Shown: positions 38,799 to 50,100 of the stretch, piece after piece
Numbering within the stretch: the stretch's first letter is position 1
How the letters are laid out: every line of letters starts with the position of its first letter
Assembly: GCF_964355755.1 (NCBI RefSeq)
Contig: NC_092671.1
Location: 8,631,001 to 8,695,000 of the forward strand
Direction of reading: 5' to 3'
DNA: 64,000 nt
Source: Antedon mediterranea
Taxonomy: Eukaryota > Echinodermata > Crinoidea > Comatulida > Antedonidae
Notes under the pieces: generated by a model
Told to the model about the DNA's origin: nothing
Database searches by the model: none
Seen by the model: only the letters and a program-made list of their open reading frames with translations
Made by a program: the position numbers and the translations under genes

Positions 38799-41700
38799 AT
38801 GGCTAAACAACAAAATGCAATCTTACATTGTGTATCCTTGAATGTAAGAGGACTGCGAGTCAAACAAAAACAAAGAAAAATTTTTAATTGGGCTAAAGAC
38901 AACAAAATTGATATTTTTCTCATCCAAGAATCTCATCTGACAAACATCTTTGTCTCCAACGAGAATTTTCTTTGGGATGGAGATGCGTATCATAGTTTTG
39001 GTAGCTCTTTTAGCAAAGGTGTCTCAATATTGATTAAGAAAGACCTTCAATACAAACTTATAAAACAACAAATTGACATTAATGGAAGATATATTCTGTT
39101 AAAAATTGATATCAATGGTACCCAATACACGTTTGTAAATATATACTCGCCAAATGATTCAAAAGTAAGAGGTTCTTTCTTTAATAATATTGAGAAGCAA
39201 ATTCAAACATTTTCGATCACTGATGAATATATCATTATCGGCGGAGATATGAATTGTATTCAGGATAGGCTACTCGATCAAAAAGGTAGCAAAATGAAAA
39301 CTGATAAATCTGTCTTAAAAATTAAACATCTTATAAATAAACTGAAACTAGTAGATAGTTGGAGACTTCTAAACAAATTAAAATCACAATTTACTTGGTG
39401 TAGGAAATCGGCCAACCTTTTTAAACGTCTAGATTACTGGTTTGTATCAAAAAGTTTGCATGATACAGGAAACATTGTCTCATGCGATATTAGACCAGCG
39501 ATTTCTACTGATCACCAAGGAGTTTCCATTAAGATAAATATATTTCAAGACTCTCGTGGTCCAGGATTATGGAAATTAAATTCCGATTACTTACAGGACG
39601 AACAATTTCTCAACAAAATTAATCAGATAATAGATAGCTGTTCACAGCAGTTCTATTTTCTTAATAACATAGAAATCTGGGAACTAATTAAAATAAAAAT
39701 CAAAGAATTTTCAATCAACTTTGGCAAACTAAAATCGAAAAATAGAAATAGAAATAAAGAAAACTTACAAAAAGAAATTCAACAACTAAACGCTAAACTA
39801 ATGAACAACGATAGAGATGAATATGTGAATGCAGAAATTGAAATTAAATCTAAAGAATTAGAGGATATATATGACTATGAGGCAAAAGGGGCTCAAATTC
39901 GTTCAAGAGCGAAATGGGTAGAAGAAGGAGAAAAGAACTCCAAATACTTCCTTGGTCTGGAAAAAAATAACTGGAAAAGAAAACAAATAAAAAGATTAAA
40001 AAAATCTGACGGAACATGCGCCAAAAAAACTAAAGATATCTTGATTGAAGAAGTCAAACACTTTGAAAAGTTGTATGCAAAAGAGGACATACAAGCAAAT
40101 GATATTCAAAATTATTTAAATTTAATAGACGTTCCAAAGTTAACACATCTTGAAAAGGGGTTATGTGAAGGAGAATTAACCTCCGTAGAATGCGAAGAAG
40201 CGATACGGAGTATGAAATTAAATAAAGCGCCAGGGACCGATGGTCTCACGGTAGCATTCTATCAGACATTATGGCCCAAGATTGGCGTATTAGTCTGCAA
40301 TGCTCTCAATCTATGTTTAAAAAATGGAGCACTATCAAATACGCAAAAAAGGGGAGTAATAAACTTAATATTTAAAAAAGGGGATCTCGAAGACCTAAAC
40401 AATTGGAGACCCATAACTCTCTTAAACACTGACTATAAAATTGCCGCCTTTGTTTTAACAAAAAGGCTACAAAATGTTATTAAAACAATTGTGAGTAATG
40501 ATCAAAAAGGGTACATTAGAGGCCGTTTTGGTGGTGAAAACATCAGATTGATCGAAGATGTAATTGAATATATGGATACTAGCAAGTTATCAGGGGCATT
40601 ATTAAGTTTAGACTTTAGAAAAGCTTTTGACACAGTAGACAGAACTTTTCTTGTTAACACTTTGTACCATTTCAATTTTGGACCGTCTTTTATTGCATGG
40701 GTCAGAGTTCTATATGCTGAAACAGAATGTATTATTTTAAACAATGGATGGTGCTCAAAAAGCTTTAAAATGTTTAGAGGTATAAGACAAGGTTGTCCTT
40801 TATCCGCACTTCTGTTCATCTTGGTCGCTGAAATTATGGCGTTAAAGATAAAACAGGATAAACTTATTAAAGGTATACTTTTACCAAACCCAGTTGTCGA
40901 GGTCAAAATTGCACAACTTGCAGACGACACGGTCTTATTTATGAAAGATGAGAACAGCATAAAAAAGTGTATTGATGTTGTCATCAAATTTGGTAATTTG
41001 TCTGGGTTAAGACTTAACAAAGAAAAAACAAATGCCATGTGGCTTGGAAAATGGAAGAAAAAGGACAACATATTGGACATTAATTGGATTTCTGACGGTT
41101 TTAAAGTTTTAGGTGTTTATATTGGCCATGATAAAGAATTTTGTTTTGCCAAAAATTGGTCCGAAAAAATCTATTCGTTACAAAACACACTTAGATCGTG
41201 GCGAAAAAGAAATCTGACCATTTTTGGAAAAATAATTATCTTAAAGACGCTGGGCCTGTCAAAACTTGTTTATGTTGCAAGTATTATAGACACGCCTGAA
41301 AGTGTTCTAAAACGTGTTGATAACATAATTTTTGACTTTTTGTGGGATGGAAAAAGAGAAAAGGTTAAAAGAGTAGTTCTTATAAACGAATATGAAAGTG
41401 GTGGTGTTAAAGCGCCTGATTTCAGGTCACAGGTTAAATCTTTAAAAATATCTTGGCTTAAAAGATTGTATAACAATGAGGATTCAAAGTGGAAATGTCT
41501 GCCAAACACATATTTTAATAGAATAGGCCCAAAAGACATTATTGATAACATATCATATATTGATAAGAAAAATGCTATTTTTAAAGCCATACCCGATTTC
41601 TATAAATCTATACTATGTATTTTAGTCAAACTTAATAGTGGTATGACTAAACGTCAATTATGTTATGATGATATATTGCATCAACAACTCTGGTATAACA

Positions 41701-42491
41701 AAATGATTTTATACAATGACATGTCAATATTTTTTAGAAACTGGATAAGGTCAGGTGTGCGAAATATTAAGGATATTGTAATTGAGAATAGGTTCATTAA
41801 CGCAAATGAATTACTAGATATGCTTAGGTATAAATCAAACTGGATTGCTGAATGGCAAATTGTATTAAACGCAATTCCAAAAGAATGGAAAGAGAAAATC
41901 TTTTTAAGGGATAAAAACCAAAAGCACTCAAAAACAACACACGTTCGATGTTTGAATATGAGTAGCAAACAAATATGTTCTTTCTTTATTAAGGAAAAAT
42001 GTCTAGAACCATCCAAAAGTAAAACAAAATGGGAAACATATTTTAACATGGAGAACGATTGGTCTGTAACATGGAAAAGAAAAATTAAAGATATTAAAGA
42101 TAATAAACTTAAACAGTTGAACATCAAACTATTGCATTGTATAACACCTACCAAAAGAAGGCTGTTAAAATGGAAAATAAGCAACACAGATACTTGCCTA
42201 CAATGCAACGTAGTAGAGGATGATGCCCATTTCTTTTATGAATGCACTGAAGTAAAACCCTTATGGGAATATATTAACGTTTACACCATGCACAAATTTG
42301 GGATCGAGGCAAATTATCGAAACATTGTACTAGGTACAGGAAACAAATATGTAGACCACATGTTCTCTATTGGATGCTTCAGCGTTTACAAGGCACATAC
42401 TTTGAAAAATGTAAACAAATGGACCGGATCATTGTCTCGTCTTTTTATGGCGGAAAAAAACAAAAGATCTTACCTTAACCACCTATTATAA
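38799..42491 (+). CDS. LINE ORF2: APE endonuclease / reverse transcriptase (1230 aa)
   Basis: Nicks target DNA and reverse-transcribes the element. The AP-endonuclease domain spans residues about 8-245 with N15 (SLNVRGLR), E44 (QESH), N114, D150 and N152 (GGDMN), and D238-H239 (STDH). A charged linker follows. The reverse transcriptase spans about 470-760 with APGTDGL (477-483), FKKGD..NWRPITLL, D605 in LDFRKAFD, GIRQGCPLS and the catalytic pair D709-D710 in LADD. A C-terminal CX2CX7HX4C motif lies at C1133-C1149. The length matches full-length Tx1/L1 ORF2. The first residue of the RT box is leucine rather than the usual F or Y; catalytic aspartates are present. There are no stops or frameshifts. 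Confidence 0.95.
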   Translation: MAKQQNAILHCVSLNVRGLRVKQKQRKIFNWAKDNKIDIFLIQESHLTNIFVSNENFLWDGDAYHSFGSSFSKGVSILIKKDLQYKLIKQQIDINGRYILLKIDINGTQYTFVNIYSPNDSKVRGSFFNNIEKQIQTFSITDEYIIIGGDMNCIQDRLLDQKGSKMKTDKSVLKIKHLINKLKLVDSWRLLNKLKSQFTWCRKSANLFKRLDYWFVSKSLHDTGNIVSCDIRPAISTDHQGVSIKINIFQDSRGPGLWKLNSDYLQDEQFLNKINQIIDSCSQQFYFLNNIEIWELIKIKIKEFSINFGKLKSKNRNRNKENLQKEIQQLNAKLMNNDRDEYVNAEIEIKSKELEDIYDYEAKGAQIRSRAKWVEEGEKNSKYFLGLEKNNWKRKQIKRLKKSDGTCAKKTKDILIEEVKHFEKLYAKEDIQANDIQNYLNLIDVPKLTHLEKGLCEGELTSVECEEAIRSMKLNKAPGTDGLTVAFYQTLWPKIGVLVCNALNLCLKNGALSNTQKRGVINLIFKKGDLEDLNNWRPITLLNTDYKIAAFVLTKRLQNVIKTIVSNDQKGYIRGRFGGENIRLIEDVIEYMDTSKLSGALLSLDFRKAFDTVDRTFLVNTLYHFNFGPSFIAWVRVLYAETECIILNNGWCSKSFKMFRGIRQGCPLSALLFILVAEIMALKIKQDKLIKGILLPNPVVEVKIAQLADDTVLFMKDENSIKKCIDVVIKFGNLSGLRLNKEKTNAMWLGKWKKKDNILDINWISDGFKVLGVYIGHDKEFCFAKNWSEKIYSLQNTLRSWRKRNLTIFGKIIILKTLGLSKLVYVASIIDTPESVLKRVDNIIFDFLWDGKREKVKRVVLINEYESGGVKAPDFRSQVKSLKISWLKRLYNNEDSKWKCLPNTYFNRIGPKDIIDNISYIDKKNAIFKAIPDFYKSILCILVKLNSGMTKRQLCYDDILHQQLWYNKMILYNDMSIFFRNWIRSGVRNIKDIVIENRFINANELLDMLRYKSNWIAEWQIVLNAIPKEWKEKIFLRDKNQKHSKTTHVRCLNMSSKQICSFFIKEKCLEPSKSKTKWETYFNMENDWSVTWKRKIKDIKDNKLKQLNIKLLHCITPTKRRLLKWKISNTDTCLQCNVVEDDAHFFYECTEVKPLWEYINVYTMHKFGIEANYRNIVLGTGNKYVDHMFSIGCFSVYKAHTLKNVNKWTGSLSRLFMAEKNKRSYLNHLL

Positions 42492-43006
42492 TTTATATTT
42501 ATGTGAATCTGATTATTTAAAATATATTACATAATAATGTTGTATAATACACATAGGCAGTTTCATTTTATCTTGTATGAAATATAAATAAAAAAAAAAA
42601 AAAATTGTATAAATTAATATTGAAAACAAAAAAGAAACGTAACGCAACATAAGTAACGCACGAGAAGATAAGCAAACAAATATAACCATGAGACATAAAA
42701 CTAGACACAGGAGTAAGAAAAGCATTTTTAATATTTTTGTTTTTGTTTTTTTTTATTCGTATTTTAAAATAATGTATATAATCTGTATATAGGGTATAAA
42801 TGAATTGTATGTCAAAAATACTACCGAAAATAACTATACAACATTAGTAAATGTATCTCCTACAGTACATTTATTAGTTAAGTGTTCACAATGTTAGATG
42901 TTGAGAATTATAGAACAAAAAAAATACTAGAAAATTATGAAAAAAGGGGGATAACAGAAAAGAAATAATGCTCTGATTCCAAGAACAGTAACGTTGATAA
43001 AATAAA

Positions 43007-43054
<48 letters not shown>

Positions 43055-43190
43055 TAAATACACCAAACCAAACAAAAGTAAGAATAACAATGAATAGTTA
43101 TTATTATTATTAGAAATAATTGTATTAATCTGTTGATGAAATGAAATGAATAAATAGTGGTTAACGCCACAAAAGAGAAAAAAAAAAAAA
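42492..43190 (+). other. LINE 3' UTR with A-rich and TA microsatellite tracts
   Basis: AT-rich non-coding sequence holding an A14 run near 42591-42604, a run of about 30 A at 43009-43038 followed by (TA)9, and a terminal A tract ending at 43190. The multiple A tracts make the true transcript end uncertain. Confidence 0.6.
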
Positions 43191-43200
43191 GGTAAAGTAA
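43191..43200. repeat. LINE target-site duplication, right copy
   Basis: GGTAAAGTAA directly after the terminal A run; matches 37188-37197. Confidence 0.6.
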
Positions 43201-43216
43201 AAATATAAGAAACTTT

Positions 43217-44240
43217 TTTTGTTTTTCGATAAAACTGGTTACTATAGCATGTTTATTATGCTATAGTAACCATTTATCTCAAATATGGTTATGATAGCAC
43301 AATTGACATGCGTAGAACCCATTACTCGCCTCTGCGCATGTTTATTATGCTATAGTAACCATTTATCTCAAATATGGTTATGATAGTACAATTGACATGC
43401 GCAGAACCCATTATTCGACTCTGCGCATGTTTATTATGCAATAGTAACCATTTCTGTCATTTATGTCGAAAATTTCTCTGTACTATAGTACAGGGATTTT
43501 TTTTAAAAAATGGCAACTTTTCGACCTTTTTATTTTTCGATAAAACTGGTTACTATAGCACAATTGACATGCGCAGAACCCATTACTCGCTTCTGCGCAT
43601 GTTTATTATGCTATAGTAACCATTTATCTCAAATATGGTTATGATAGTACAATTGACATGCACAGAACCCATTATTCGACTCTGCGCATGTTTATTATGC
43701 AATAGTAACCATTTATGTCAATAAATAAAAGGGTAAAAAATCGGCCATTTTTCGGAAATTTCCCTGTACTATTAGTACAGGGATTTTGTAAAAAATGACC
43801 ACATTTCGATCCTTTTATTTGTTGATAAAACTGGTTACTATCAATGACTCTATAAGATTATGATAATGCTGTATATGCGCATATATGGCAATATTATTGC
43901 CTAATAATTTAATTTTAAAAAGTCGAAATTTTGGCCATTTAAAAAAAATCCCCATACAGGGAAATTTCCGAAAAATTGCCAAATTTCAAACCTTTTATTT
44001 TGTGACATAACTACTTACTATATTGCAATTGACATGCTCAGAATCACATAATGTGTTCTGGGCATGTAACTTCAATGTGAAAAGGTCGAAATTTTGCCAA
44101 TTTTCGAGAAATTTTTGACTAGTTATACATATAACTGGTTACTATGGCTCTATAAGAGTGTGATAATGAAATTTGTGTGCATATATGGCAATATTATTAT
44201 TATATTTTGTTACAAAAATGGTTACTATAAAATAGTAACC
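43217..44240. repeat. array of 89-bp foldback units (GGTTACTATAG / CTATAGTAACC)
   Basis: GTTTATTATG recurs at 43251, 43340, 43429, 43601 and 43690, giving an 89-bp period broken once by a longer unit. Each unit is itself an inverted repeat: GGTTACTATAGCA pairs with TGCTATAGTAACC, and inside it ACATGCGCAGAA pairs with TTCTGCGCATGT. Further palindromes (CTGTACTATAGTACAG) occur between units. Copies decay toward 44240. Confidence 0.85.
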
Positions 44241-47028
44241 AGTTATGTAAAAAAATAAAAGAATTGAAATGTTACACTGTACTACTAAAGTAAAAATATA
44301 TGATTGATTCACAAAACATAGAAACAATACGAATGGAAATTCATTAAAATTATTAACAAGGCAAATATTTATTTAAAAATTACAGTATAATCACATTTTT
44401 ACAATGATCCCAAAATCTTAAATAAAAATATACGTTTTTAAAAGCACCAATGCAACGGGACTGTCTTGCTGGGATGTATAGCAAACTAAACATTTATACA
44501 AATCAAATAATTAAATAGTTTTAAAATAGTATGTACAACAAAAACACTAATTGTACTGTAATTTTGTATTGTGATGACGCAAATGTTAAAATGTGTGTAA
44601 AAAATGCATATTATAACAATTAAAATGATACCTGTCTTTTGATTGGACGACTGTGGGTCACATGTTATAAAATAAGTACCCTATTTTAACACCCACAAAG
44701 CATGGTGTATTCCTATTTTCATTTCCAAATAATCCTTTGCTCAAGTTCCCGCACAAGCACAGTGTTTACTTTACTATATTTTCACTTCGGCTTTCACCTC
44801 ATGAAATTATTTGAACCATCACACTCATACACATTTATTATTTGTACTATTTCACATGTCAGATTGTCTGAATATGACTCATCATTGTGATAACAATACA
44901 GAATCTATACTTTAAACATTTAAATGTAAAAATTAATGAATTAAATAAAATAATATAATTATAAAATGTATCAAGAATAGATATTATAATAATAACTAAT
45001 GGATATAAATTTAGAAATTCCTTGAAAAAAAATCCATGAAACTAAACAAGAATATAAAAATATTAAAATAACATTATTTCAAGATTATCAAAGATCTCAA
45101 CAAAATCTTGTCATCTTAAAAAAATGAACAGATATACTAGATATACAATAGATATTATATAAAATAAAAAAGTATAATGTAGCATATAAACTAAAACTAA
45201 ATTATATGTAACAAAAATGAACTGCTTTTTTATAAATATGAATAAAAAAAAACATTTTTTATGTATTATTTATTTTTAATGAATCTAAATCATATTGCTA
45301 AATAAGTATATTTATGATAGAAAAGTATTACATTTATTAAGATACTGTATAAAAATAGATATTATGACTAAATTCACAAGTACATATATATTTCCTAAAA
45401 TAATGTTCTAGAATGTTGATATTGCAGGGAAAAGCATCTAAATAGTATATATATATTATTGTTATAAAAAAAATATTACACCATACAAAATAAGGTTGGT
45501 TAAAGAAACTAAGATTTTTACGAGAATCTATAGGTACGTGGAAAAATAAAAAATTGTTAAAACATAAAGAAAAATAATATCTTTAATTTAATGCAGGTAT
45601 GAATAGTTATAGGTTATAGGAACGGACTTAGGAGGGAGCTAGACAGGCTTTAGTCCTCCTGAAATTTAACAGCCCTGTCTTTTTAAAATAAAATAATGAC
45701 TATTTTTATTTTTCTGCAACACGACGGATCGTTTCTATCATTTATGAAATATTTAGCACCCCTTAATCAAACATTTTAAAATATATGGATATCAAGTTTG
45801 CTTATGTATTTCTTGACGTTTTGATAGATATACCTCGATCGTCCTCAGGAGTGAGAATGCAGGAAATCCAGAAACTTGGGGAATAAGTGAGATTGGGACG
45901 TAATTTAAAAATAAATAATATAATTAAATATTATAAATATATAAATTATAAGATAAACAATAAAAAATATTGTATATAATATCAAGGTTACATGAATGTT
46001 GAATGAATCAGTATGATTGTAAATATTCAAGTACACGAAAATAAATAACACACACGCTATTGTAGTAATATAAAAAGAAACTATTCCATGTTTCATCATT
46101 AGGATATTGCAGGTTAAAGGAACCAAAATAACAATTAAAACACATTTTTCAAGTACAATTAAAATAGCAAAATATTAAAATATCAAGGTTATGTTGGCTG
46201 AAGGTTAAAACGAAATAGGTTTTTAAAAGAAACATGTACAGAATTATGCGATTGTAGTTTTGTATTGCACTTATAGCTTTTAAACTTTGTAAAAAAACAA
46301 ATACAATCTGTATTTTTAAAATGACAAAAGTCATACATTTACTGTATAAATAATTTTCAAATTTGGTAATAAAAGGAAAAATCTTATACTTTTTAAACTT
46401 ATGACATAAATTTGTGTGATTTTTCGAAAGCAATTGTTTGTATATTTAAGGCATATTTAGATATTATGGGAGTAAACAATAATCAAATAAATAAAAAATG
46501 CATTATTTTTCAGCTTTCATAACAATTTTTAGGCTTACATTTAATAGTCGTTTTATGAAACAATGAGCTTGTTTTGAAGTTAAAAGTAACACCCGATATA
46601 CAGTATCAGTGCTGCATTTTCTCATAGCAATGTCATTGTTTGTAAAATTTTATTCTTATTGCAGTTTTAAATGCATGAAATTACCTAACTTAAAAACAAT
46701 TTTAAAATTTCATTGTATAATAAAAAAAAAATATTTTATTGAATACATTTATTCTGAATCTTTTCTAATTAATTTTGTTTTCTATTTTTATCATTGCGTT
46801 AATTATTTTGCTTTAAAATGTGTGAAATATGTTGTAATTAATTGTCTTTGTTTTTTTTTTGTGCCACTGTTAAAAAAGCGAAATATCAAATAAAGATCGT
46901 TATTATATCTGGGCTTTTTAAAAGAACAATATTGTGCTGTAGCAAATGTATACATATTAAATTTTCATGGAGAATTTAAAAAAAAAATCCATCCATAATA
47001 ACTTTAACAAAATGTACTGCAAATTTTA
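44241..47028. other. intergenic region and TMTC1 3' UTR
   Basis: AT-rich sequence with no recognisable gene. The minus-strand 3' UTR of TMTC1 probably occupies the last few hundred bases. Confidence 0.7.
46735..46753 (-). promoter_or_regulatory. candidate polyadenylation signals, TMTC1
   Basis: Two AATAAA hexamers on the minus strand (46748-46753 and 46735-46740), about 280 bases past the stop. Chance occurrence is likely in this AT-rich DNA. Confidence 0.3.
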
Positions 47029-47172
47029 TCAAGAACCTTGATTGGGTTTCTGTTTCTTTTTTAATGCCAACTCTCTTCGTTCCAACTTTTTTATATTCTG
47101 TAAAAGGATGTCATTGTTCGGGTCCAGTTTGTACGCTGCTTCGTAATGGACTCGCGCTGATTTATAATCTCT
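47029..47172 (-). CDS. TMTC1: TMTC1 last coding exon with stop
   Basis: The acceptor is tttatttgcag|aga. It encodes [20 protein letters not shown], the last TPR, then a basic helix ([15 protein letters not shown]) and NQGS with TGA at 47031-47029. The basic tail is comparable to the vertebrate TMTC1 end. Confidence 0.92.
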   Translation of the reverse strand, partial: RDYKSARVHYEAAYKLDPNNDILLQNIKKLERRELALKKKQKPNQGS

Positions 47173-50100
47173 CTGCAAATAAACATAAAACGTAAATTTA
47201 AAAACGATGACAGAGAAAATAGGAATCTGGGTTTACAAAAGAAAAACCTTGAAAGAAAGATGAATAAGCTTATGTCTTAAATTGTCTCAATCTTAACCCC
47301 CATGGGCCCTTTATCAAGGTTTTATAGTGGATAAACAACAGAGTAAAGATATAATAGTCTTAAGAATATGGAGGTATACGAATACAATACAAATATATGC
47401 TGAGAATCAGTTTGTACTAACCGTCATGTGATACATAGCTCCCAGGTTCATTTGTGCGATGCTGTTGTTAGGGTTCAAATCTGCTGCCTCTTTATAACTC
47501 TAAAAATTACATTAGTGTGATAAAAAACTTTGAAAACAGCAATATAAAAATACTTTTAAATTATTCTGGGGGTCAATGAAGGTCAACTGTGAGATTGTTA
47601 GCAAAGTGAACTTTAAAACAATGTTTTGAAGAGTTTTATGATAAATAATTCTCTACTGGGATCATAGGGTTATCAAAATGTTTGCATTTATTTAATTTTT
47701 ACAAATAACACCAAAAAAAATCAGTGAAATACTGTATCGAAGATTTCTTAGAGGCAAAAAAAAAAACAAGGAATGCTTTTTCTACTTTATAAATGGTTAA
47801 AGTGAAGGTCTAACCTTGTAGGCTATAAACCATTATCTTTAGTGTCCTGAATCTGACATAAAAATATCTTAAGATTTGTGAATACACCTTGGTACATACC
47901 ATTAAAGCTTCTTGTTTCTTATCCAAGTCTCTATAATGATTGCCACATTCTAATAGCAGTTTACTCTTGCTTAGACCTTCCATGTTTGGTTCAAGCTTCA
48001 ATGCAGCATTGATATGCTGTAAGGCCTGAGAAAAAAAAATAGACATGGATAGGGCATGCTCTAGGAAAAGAAACTATTATATCATTTGGAATTAGAAAGC
48101 AAAGAAGAAGGCAAGGAAAACCAGGTATATTCTTCCTTTCCTCACATTATCTTTTTGAATATAGAGCTTTTAGAATGTTAATGAAGTTCAGAATGTACGT
48201 ACCTGTTGATGGTTTCCAGTAATACCATAGATGCTTGATATCTGCTGATGTGCATCGCTGTAATTTGGATGTTTTGCTAAAACGTCTTTTAAGATTGTAA
48301 TAGCTCTGCTCATGTTGCCCAACTTAGCTATTACTTGGGCCTAATGACAAGAAAGACAAATAACTGCATAGAAATATTTAGGTATTTGCTACAAGATAAA
48401 TAAATTTGAAAGAGAAAAACACTAAATCAACCATTGATAATGCTTTGATAAATAATAAATATCTAAATTTGTGGTAAACTCAATCAAGACTTTGCTTGAT
48501 ATGCGAATCTATGTGAATGTATTAATGTATTAAGCTCTGTCTACAATATCAAACTTTATATGAAAAAAGAAATGTGATGTGCTTATACTGTATATGGGCA
48601 TGATGATGTCATATCAATACCATATATGGGCATATCACTACCATATATGGGCATATCACTACCATATATGGGCATATCACTACCATATATGGGCATATCA
48701 CTACCATATATGGGCATGTCACTACCATATTTGGGCACAAATAAAGTGTACATAGAGCTTTAGACATCTTCAATTGTGTAGTGGTCACTCTGAAAGCACC
48801 AAGTTATCGCTCCACTACCAATTCTCTACTTACATATTGAGTATTTATCTCTTTACTATCTGGATCTATACCAATAGCTGTTTCATACAAAGACTTTGCA
48901 TCTAGAGGGCGCTCTGTGTTAAAGTACAAGGCACCGAGAGACTTCATCACTTCAGTGTCACTGTTTAAATTCAAAACTCTGAAAAAATGCAATGTATTAC
49001 AAGTCAAAAATAAGAAATTCATTATAATAAATAATTGTTTTATTTTCATCAATGATACGTACTATCTGTAAATATTTATTGACTTAAGTTAAATACTATG
49101 AAATCTTAATATAAAGGAAATATCGCACTTAAGTGTGATTGCTAAATATGTTTATTCTAATTTATTCATATCTGTCATAGCTTGTGTCTTTAAGTAAGAC
49201 AATTTTTCTTGACTTGTTCCTCCCAAAGCTGGAGCATATGGAGGAAGGGTGAACTCAACCATTTAAAACTACAAATCAAATCTGGTGATATCATACTATG
49301 CTATTCGCTGATGTTCTCGCACGTTGTTAATGCACAAAGCGCCATGAGCGCCACATGGGTGGAGGATACCGGCGCTATATAAGTTTTCATTTATTATTAT
49401 TATTATACTATAACCACATGTAGTAGATAAGAGTTAATGTCCTATGTTAAAAAAAAAACTACACTAAAAATATATTTATTGGTAATGCTGGTAATAAAAT
49501 TGATTAAAGAATCATGTTGTAACATGTATTTTATTATGACAACTGCTTCCTATAGTAGAATTTCAAATTATAACAGTTGCTTGCAGACTTAGTGAAATTA
49601 AAAAACCTGTGGATCTATAAAACTGGAGATATTAGATTTATAAATCAACATTAATACAGTTGACACTCTGTAATTGAACAAATCCCACGTCATCATTCAA
49701 AGAAACTGAAATATATCATTTCCCGATAATATGGTTAAGAATTTGATTAATTAACAAGTTTAATGTCAGTTATGAAACTTAAAGACGGCAATAAAGCACA
49801 GGTTGGTAAATGACAGTGTCGTAAATGACCTACAGCTCTCTGTTTAAAATTGCTTCCTAAAATTCAAGATTCCGTGCTAATCTAGGCCGGTCCAAAATAT
49901 GCAAAATCTGGTTTTCTGAATGCAATCTTGATACTAGACTATTTTTCAATCATCGATATTTTTATTCCATAATCGAAATAAAAACATATACAAATACAAT
50001 AAAAATAATATAATAATGGAAAGGGATACAAAATAAGCGCTTTAAATATCTGACACTAACAAAATAGAACAGACATTGGTACAAACAAATAAAAAAACCA

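Larger units (their letters stand above)
37198..43190 (+). mobile_element. full-length Tx1/L1-like LINE retrotransposon
   Basis: About 6.0 kb: a 5' UTR of about 190 bases, ORF1, an 88-base spacer, ORF2, a roughly 700-base AT-rich 3' UTR and an A-rich end at 43178-43190. The same ten bases, GGTAAAGTAA, occur immediately before the inferred 5' end and immediately after the A tract, as expected for a target-site duplication from target-primed reverse transcription. ORF1 with CCHC knuckles, an APE-type endonuclease in ORF2 and a CX2CX7HX4C motif near the ORF2 C terminus point to the Tx1 group of the L1 clade. Both ORFs are uninterrupted, so the insertion is young and could be mobile. The ends are inferred from the duplication; an alternative 3' end is the A14 run near 42604. 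Confidence 0.85.

Noticed and set aside
40502-42208. Long minus-strand open frames inside the LINE
   Set aside because: They are antisense shadows of ORF2. Their composition is that of reversed A-rich coding sequence.
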